Assembly (NCBI GenBank): GCA_030426685.1
Contig: JAUHYC010000015.1
Span: 1-64,000 of the forward strand
DNA: 64,000 nt
Source of the DNA: Alphaproteobacteria bacterium
GTDB taxonomy: Bacteria; Pseudomonadota; Alphaproteobacteria; Rhodobacterales; Rhodobacteraceae
Reading direction: 5' to 3'
Under the pieces are notes generated by a model, which worked only from the letters and a program-made list of their open reading frames with translations, ran no database searches and was not told the origin of the DNA. Within the stretch, counting starts at the first letter, position 1, and every line of letters starts with the position of its first letter. This document shows, piece by piece, positions 60,604-64,000 of this stretch. A program made the position numbers and the translations under genes.

Positions 60604-60945
60604 CTATTCTTCGCGTTCCATCGTGCATTGCAACGGATGCTGATGGCGGCGGGCGAAATCCATCACCTGACCCACTTTGGTCTCGGCGACCTCGTGGCTG
60701 AAGACGCCGACAACGGCGACACCTTTCTTGTGTACCGTCAGCATGATCTCGAACGCCTGTGCGTGGGTCATGCCAAAGAAGCGTTCCAACACATGCACGA
60801 CAAACTCCATCGGGGTGTAATCATCGTTCAGCAACAACACCTTATAAAGTGGCGGCCGCTTGGTTTTCGGGCGCGTCTGCACAAGGACCGACGTCTCGTC
60901 GTCCTCGTCCTGCTTGTCAGACATGATCCACTGGTGTTCGAGCAT
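60604..60945 (-). CDS. clpS: ATP-dependent Clp protease adaptor ClpS
   Basis: A 113-residue adaptor that delivers N-degron substrates to ClpAP. The core is unmistakable: [40 protein letters not shown] and [16 protein letters not shown]. The binding-pocket residues (NDDYTPM, the HKKG helix) are intact. Start at 60945 (MLEHQWI) or ATG 60924 ([10 protein letters not shown]); the second has GTGGATC before it and may be the true start. No clpA is visible within the window. Confidence 0.95.
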   Translation of the reverse strand: MLEHQWIMSDKQDEDDETSVLVQTRPKTKRPPLYKVLLLNDDYTPMEFVVHVLERFFGMTHAQAFEIMLTVHKKGVAVVGVFSHEVAETKVGQVMDFARRHQHPLQCTMEREE

Positions 60946-61038
60946 TGCGATGAGAGAATCCGATTCAGGCTTCGGTTTGTTTCAGGGCTTATATAACGTC
61001 AGCATAGCCGGAGAAAAGAGCAACAAGTCGGAAACACG

Positions 61039-61740
61039 ATGCAGACCAAACTGACCACAATCGGATTCGATGCAGATGATACGCTGTGGCATAACGAACG
61101 GTTTTTCCAGCTGACTCAGAATCATTTCGCCGAACTGCTGGCAGATCATGCCGAACGCGATCACCTGATGGAGCGTCTTTTGGCCGCGGAGAAGCGCAAC
61201 ATCCGTCACTATGGCTATGGCATCAAGGGCTTCACCCTGTCGATGATTGAGACCGCCATCGAAGTAACCGAGGATCGGGTTCCGGCGCAGGTGATCCGCC
61301 AATTGATCGAAGCCGGGCAGGAAATGCTGGCCCATCCGATCGAGCTGCTGCCCCATGCCCGCGACGCCATTGAGACCGTGGCCGAAACCCATCGGGTTCT
61401 GCTGATCACCAAGGGCGACCTGATCGATCAGGAGCGCAAGTTGGCCCAGTCCGGATTGGGGGAGCTGTTCGACGGGGTTGAGATCGTGTCCGAGAAGAGC
61501 GCGCAAACCTATCGTTCGATCTGTACGCAGTATGGTGACGGCCCTGCAGCCTCGATGATGGTTGGAAACTCGATGCGTTCAGATGTAGTGGCGGCGATCG
61601 AGGCCGGGTGTTGGGGCGTTCACGTGCCCCATGGGTTGGAATGGGAAATCGAGCAGGCCGAAACCCCGGCGGCGAATCCGCGCTTTCGCGCATTGCGCGA
61701 TCTGGGTGATCTCGCGGTGCTGGTGACAGGGATTTCCTGA
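61039..61740 (+). CDS. HAD-superfamily hydrolase
   Basis: A 233-residue phosphatase-like protein. Motif I is TIGFDADDTLWHN (nucleophile Asp9 or so, with Asp11 as acid), motif II LLITKGD (Thr) and motif III-IV KSAQTY...MMVGNSMRSDVVAAIEAG, where the paired acids are replaced by Asn-Ser before Arg-Ser-Asp. A helical cap lies between motifs I and II. Substrate unknown. AAGTCGGAAACACG precedes ATG 61039. It is divergent from clpS across 93 bases. Confidence 0.85.
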   Translation: MQTKLTTIGFDADDTLWHNERFFQLTQNHFAELLADHAERDHLMERLLAAEKRNIRHYGYGIKGFTLSMIETAIEVTEDRVPAQVIRQLIEAGQEMLAHPIELLPHARDAIETVAETHRVLLITKGDLIDQERKLAQSGLGELFDGVEIVSEKSAQTYRSICTQYGDGPAASMMVGNSMRSDVVAAIEAGCWGVHVPHGLEWEIEQAETPAANPRFRALRDLGDLAVLVTGIS

Positions 61741-61991
61741 TCTGTTGCCGTTTCGCCGCAGTTTCCGAAAAACCGAAGGTACCACCTGCCTGATTTTCGG
61801 CACATTCGCCGGTGTGGTGTCTGGGGCGGCGCAGACTACAATATGTAGCATTGTTACACGGAAGAAAGTGGCGCTGGGACACGTAGCTTTCGGTTTCTTT
61901 AAGCCCGTCTCTGTGTTAGCCTGAACGATACTAAAATAATATTTGCTGACCGGGAAAACCCGGCGGCGCGAGGCAGACAGAGGCAAAGATC

Positions 61992-63401
61992 GTGCAGATT
62001 CGGCGGACAGTTCCGGCCCGAATGGGCTTATTCCTTATAGCAATTCTGTGGCTGCTTTCTTTTGCGCCACTCCAGGGTATGGCGGCCCCCTACGCGGCCA
62101 TGGTGATAGACGCGCGCACCGGCGAGGTGCTGCATTCGCGCAATGCCGACACGCGACTGCATCCGGCATCGCTGACCAAGATGATGACGCTTTATATCGC
62201 GTTTGAAGCGGTTCGGAACGGTGAGATCACGCTGGACACGCCTGTCCGTATCACCAAGGCGGCAGCGGCTGAGCCACCCTCGAAACTGGGCCTGCGTGCG
62301 GGGCAGACGATTGCGTTTCGCTATCTGATCCGGGCCGCGGCGGTGAAATCGGCCAATGACGCCGCCACGGCGATCGGCATAACCCTCAGCGGGTCCGAGG
62401 CTGCCTTTGCCCGCCGCATGACGCGCACTGCCAAGGCGATGGGGATGAGCCGCACAACCTTCAAGAACGCGCATGGCCTGACCGAATCGGGGCATTTGTC
62501 CACCGCGCGCGACATGACCACGCTGGGCCGTCACCTGCTGTATGATTACCCGCAATATTACAACCTGTTCTCGCGGCAATCGACCCATGCCGGGATCAAG
62601 ACGGTTCCGAATACCAACCGACGCCTGCTTGCGGCCTATAAGGGCGCTGATGGGATCAAGACTGGCTACACCCGTGCCGCCGGGTTCAATCTGGTTGCCT
62701 CGGCCAAGCGCAAGGATGAACGCATCATTGCCACGGTCTTTGGCGGCAAATCGGGGGCCTCGCGCAATGCACGGGTCGCCGAACTGTTGGATATGGGATT
62801 CCGCCGTGCCCCTTCACGTGCGCCAATCCGCAAGCCGGCCCGCCCGGCCTATGCGGGCAATACCGGCATCGGTGGTGCCGTGCAGGTTGCGATGGCAGGG
62901 GCGCCCACTCGGAGTCTGCGCCCGGTGTTGCGCCCCGTCGCTACTGCAACCGTTCAGATTGCGGGCTCAGTTGCCAAGACGGCCGAGAAGAATGGCGCCC
63001 GCATTCAGGACAGTATCGCCGCCGCGATTGCGGCAGCGGATATTTCACCTGCGGACAGCGCCACGCGCCCCGCACCGCGCCCGGAGGATCTGGTGCTGGC
63101 CTCAGCAGAAGCCGCGCAACCTGAACCGGAACAAGAGGTCGTCACCCGCCTGTCCACATCTGGTGGGCATCTGTGGGGCGTTAACGTGGGCCGCTACACC
63201 ACGCGATATGAGGCTGAAAAGGTTTTGCTGAAAACCGCCCTGTCGGAAATGACCACGCTGGAAGGCACGCTGCGCAAGGTCAACCAAAGCGCGCGCGGCT
63301 TTGATGCGACATTTCAGGGCATGACCCGCGAACAGGCCGATCTGGCCTGTCGACGGTTGCAGGCACGCAATGTCACCTGTTTCATGATCGGGCCGTCATA
63401 A
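61992..63401 (+). CDS. D-alanyl-D-alanine carboxypeptidase with C-terminal SPOR domain
   Basis: A 469-residue periplasmic penicillin-binding protein of the DacA (PBP5/6) type. A signal peptide (about residues 10-31, ending GMAA) is followed by the three active-site motifs: SLTK (catalytic Ser), SAN and KTG in GADGIKTGYTRAAGF. The alanine/proline-rich linker (about 265-385) leads to a SPOR domain (LWGVNVGRYTTRYEAEKVLL, then TREQADLACRRLQARNVTCF) that binds denuded septal glycan. It likely trims pentapeptides at the division site. The start is GTG 61992 with AGGCAAAGATC ahead. A perfect terminator follows. Confidence 0.93.
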   Translation: MQIRRTVPARMGLFLIAILWLLSFAPLQGMAAPYAAMVIDARTGEVLHSRNADTRLHPASLTKMMTLYIAFEAVRNGEITLDTPVRITKAAAAEPPSKLGLRAGQTIAFRYLIRAAAVKSANDAATAIGITLSGSEAAFARRMTRTAKAMGMSRTTFKNAHGLTESGHLSTARDMTTLGRHLLYDYPQYYNLFSRQSTHAGIKTVPNTNRRLLAAYKGADGIKTGYTRAAGFNLVASAKRKDERIIATVFGGKSGASRNARVAELLDMGFRRAPSRAPIRKPARPAYAGNTGIGGAVQVAMAGAPTRSLRPVLRPVATATVQIAGSVAKTAEKNGARIQDSIAAAIAAADISPADSATRPAPRPEDLVLASAEAAQPEPEQEVVTRLSTSGGHLWGVNVGRYTTRYEAEKVLLKTALSEMTTLEGTLRKVNQSARGFDATFQGMTREQADLACRRLQARNVTCFMIGPS

Positions 63402-63431
63402 GACCCGGCATATTCTCTCCTGGATGGGCCT

Positions 63432-63461
63432 GGGCTGCGATCAACTCGCAGCCCTTTTTTT
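63432..63461 (+). terminator. Terminator after the D,D-carboxypeptidase gene
   Basis: GGGCTGCGA, loop TCAAC, TCGCAGCCC and a T7 run: a 9-bp perfect stem, 31 bases past the stop codon. Confidence 0.96.
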
Positions 63462-63469
63462 ATGTCACG

Positions 63470-64000
63470 TCAGTCAAAGACGTGACCGTGCTTGTACTGC
63501 TCATCCTGACCTGCGGCAGCGGTCAGGGCGGCCACGTTATCCTTGGTGAAAAAGCCGTCATAGTGATGGCACCGTTCGATATATTCGGTGATCAGAAGCG
63601 TGTTTCTCGAGTGTTTTGAGAAGATCTGTTTCAGGTTCGGATCGTCTTTGCATTCACCCACCACATGGGCCAGAAACGGCACGCCTTTGTCTTTCAGCGT
63701 GTTGACCACGAAATCGACATTCTTTTCGCCCGCATTGTGATCGCCGTCCTGAATCTCGACGGCCATATGGTGCAGGCGGCGCCCGAAATTGCGCACAAAA
63801 TCCTCTGTCGGCATCGGCAGCTTGGCGAAGGAGTTCACGAAAGAGGGCGTGTTGTTTGCGGTGAACACCTTGGCAGGGGATTTCTTGTCATCATCCACAT
63901 TGGCATTGCGGTTCACATTGGTCGATGAATTCATGTCGAAGATGTTGTAAGCTCCCCAGAAGTAATAGGGCACCATGGTCAGAAACTCGAGGATCGCATC
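63470..64000 (-). CDS. VOC-fold (HPPD-like) protein, C-terminal part
   Basis: The frame is open to the window edge: before the ATG at 63976 it continues DAILEFLT in frame, so the true start lies outside. The 176 visible residues include GRRLHHMAVEIQDGDHNAGE, with a histidine at the usual VOC metal position, and NTLLITEYIERCHHYDGFF, with the matching glutamate. The pattern is that of the second half of the 4-hydroxyphenylpyruvate dioxygenase family, but flanking residues differ, and the C-terminus carries the QDEQYKHGHVFD tail. I would call it an Fe(II)-dependent dioxygenase-like protein of unknown substrate. Confidence 0.66.
   Translation of the reverse strand, partial: DAILEFLTMVPYYFWGAYNIFDMNSSTNVNRNANVDDDKKSPAKVFTANNTPSFVNSFAKLPMPTEDFVRNFGRRLHHMAVEIQDGDHNAGEKNVDFVVNTLKDKGVPFLAHVVGECKDDPNLKQIFSKHSRNTLLITEYIERCHHYDGFFTKDNVAALTAAAGQDEQYKHGHVFD

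Overview
The window reads as ordinary chromosome of a high-GC alphaproteobacterium, most likely a marine Rhodobacterales (roseobacter, Ruegeria-like). The reasons are an fnrL/hemN/ccoNOQP/ccoGHIS microaerobic cluster, a membrane-anchored c-type cytochrome, an NDUFS4-like complex I subunit, a small SRP RNA of about 94 nt, and the secE-nusG-rplKA-rplJL-rpoBC block. The species assignment is inference; no marker was compared with a database.

Layout. 1-9.7 kb: the 5' part of dnaX (minus strand, cut by the window), a small tyrosine phosphatase, a cobalamin riboswitch driving a small cysteine-rich protein, an alpha/beta hydrolase, rsgA, the SRP RNA gene with a clear promoter, a cpdB-like nucleotidase, nudC, an SRPBCC protein, a GNAT enzyme and pheA. 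9.8-18.2 kb: a membrane-anchored cytochrome c, a yejABEF-type peptide importer and a divergent EF-G paralogue. 18.4-31.0 kb: a low-oxygen block with hemN and fnrL (divergent, an FNR box between them), glsB, a universal stress protein, ccoNOQP (perfect FNR box upstream), a 52-residue gene divergent from a LysR regulator, and ccoGHIS (third FNR-type box upstream). FnrL would sense oxygen and switch on the cbb3 oxidase, its assembly factors and oxygen-independent heme synthesis.

31.0-45.8 kb: the core gene-expression block secE, nusG, rplK, rplA, rplJ, rplL, rpoB, rpoC. It is interrupted twice by minus-strand genes (a class III nucleotide cyclase after nusG and an APH-fold phosphotransferase after rplA), so rplK and rplJ each carry their own apparent promoter and leader. 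Hairpins lie in the rplL-rpoB gap, and an inverted pair of palindromic repeats sits between rpoB and rpoC.

45.8-53.2 kb is the most accessory-looking part. It holds a gene-poor stretch, an MmcQ/YjbR protein, two copies of a palindromic repeat, an AT-rich DUF4145-type gene coupled to uvrB, an SRPBCC protein, the NDUFS4-like subunit, a GNAT enzyme, and a tRNA-Arg to tRNA-Val interval with small exported proteins and a probable gene remnant. 53.2-64 kb: a class V aminotransferase, modABC with a hairpin over the modA ribosome site, hemF (the oxygen-dependent partner of hemN), an SDR protein lacking its catalytic lysine, an rsmC-like methyltransferase, clpS, a HAD hydrolase, a D,D-carboxypeptidase with a SPOR domain, and a VOC-fold protein cut by the window end.

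I found no CRISPR array, intact insertion sequence, prophage or recognisable defence island. The most interesting signals are small: the cobalamin-switched orphan gene, the FnrL circuit with a nearly leaderless hemN, the unlisted 52-residue gene by ccoP, the degenerate EF-G paralogue, the palindromic repeats with compensatory changes, and the modA ribosome-site hairpin.
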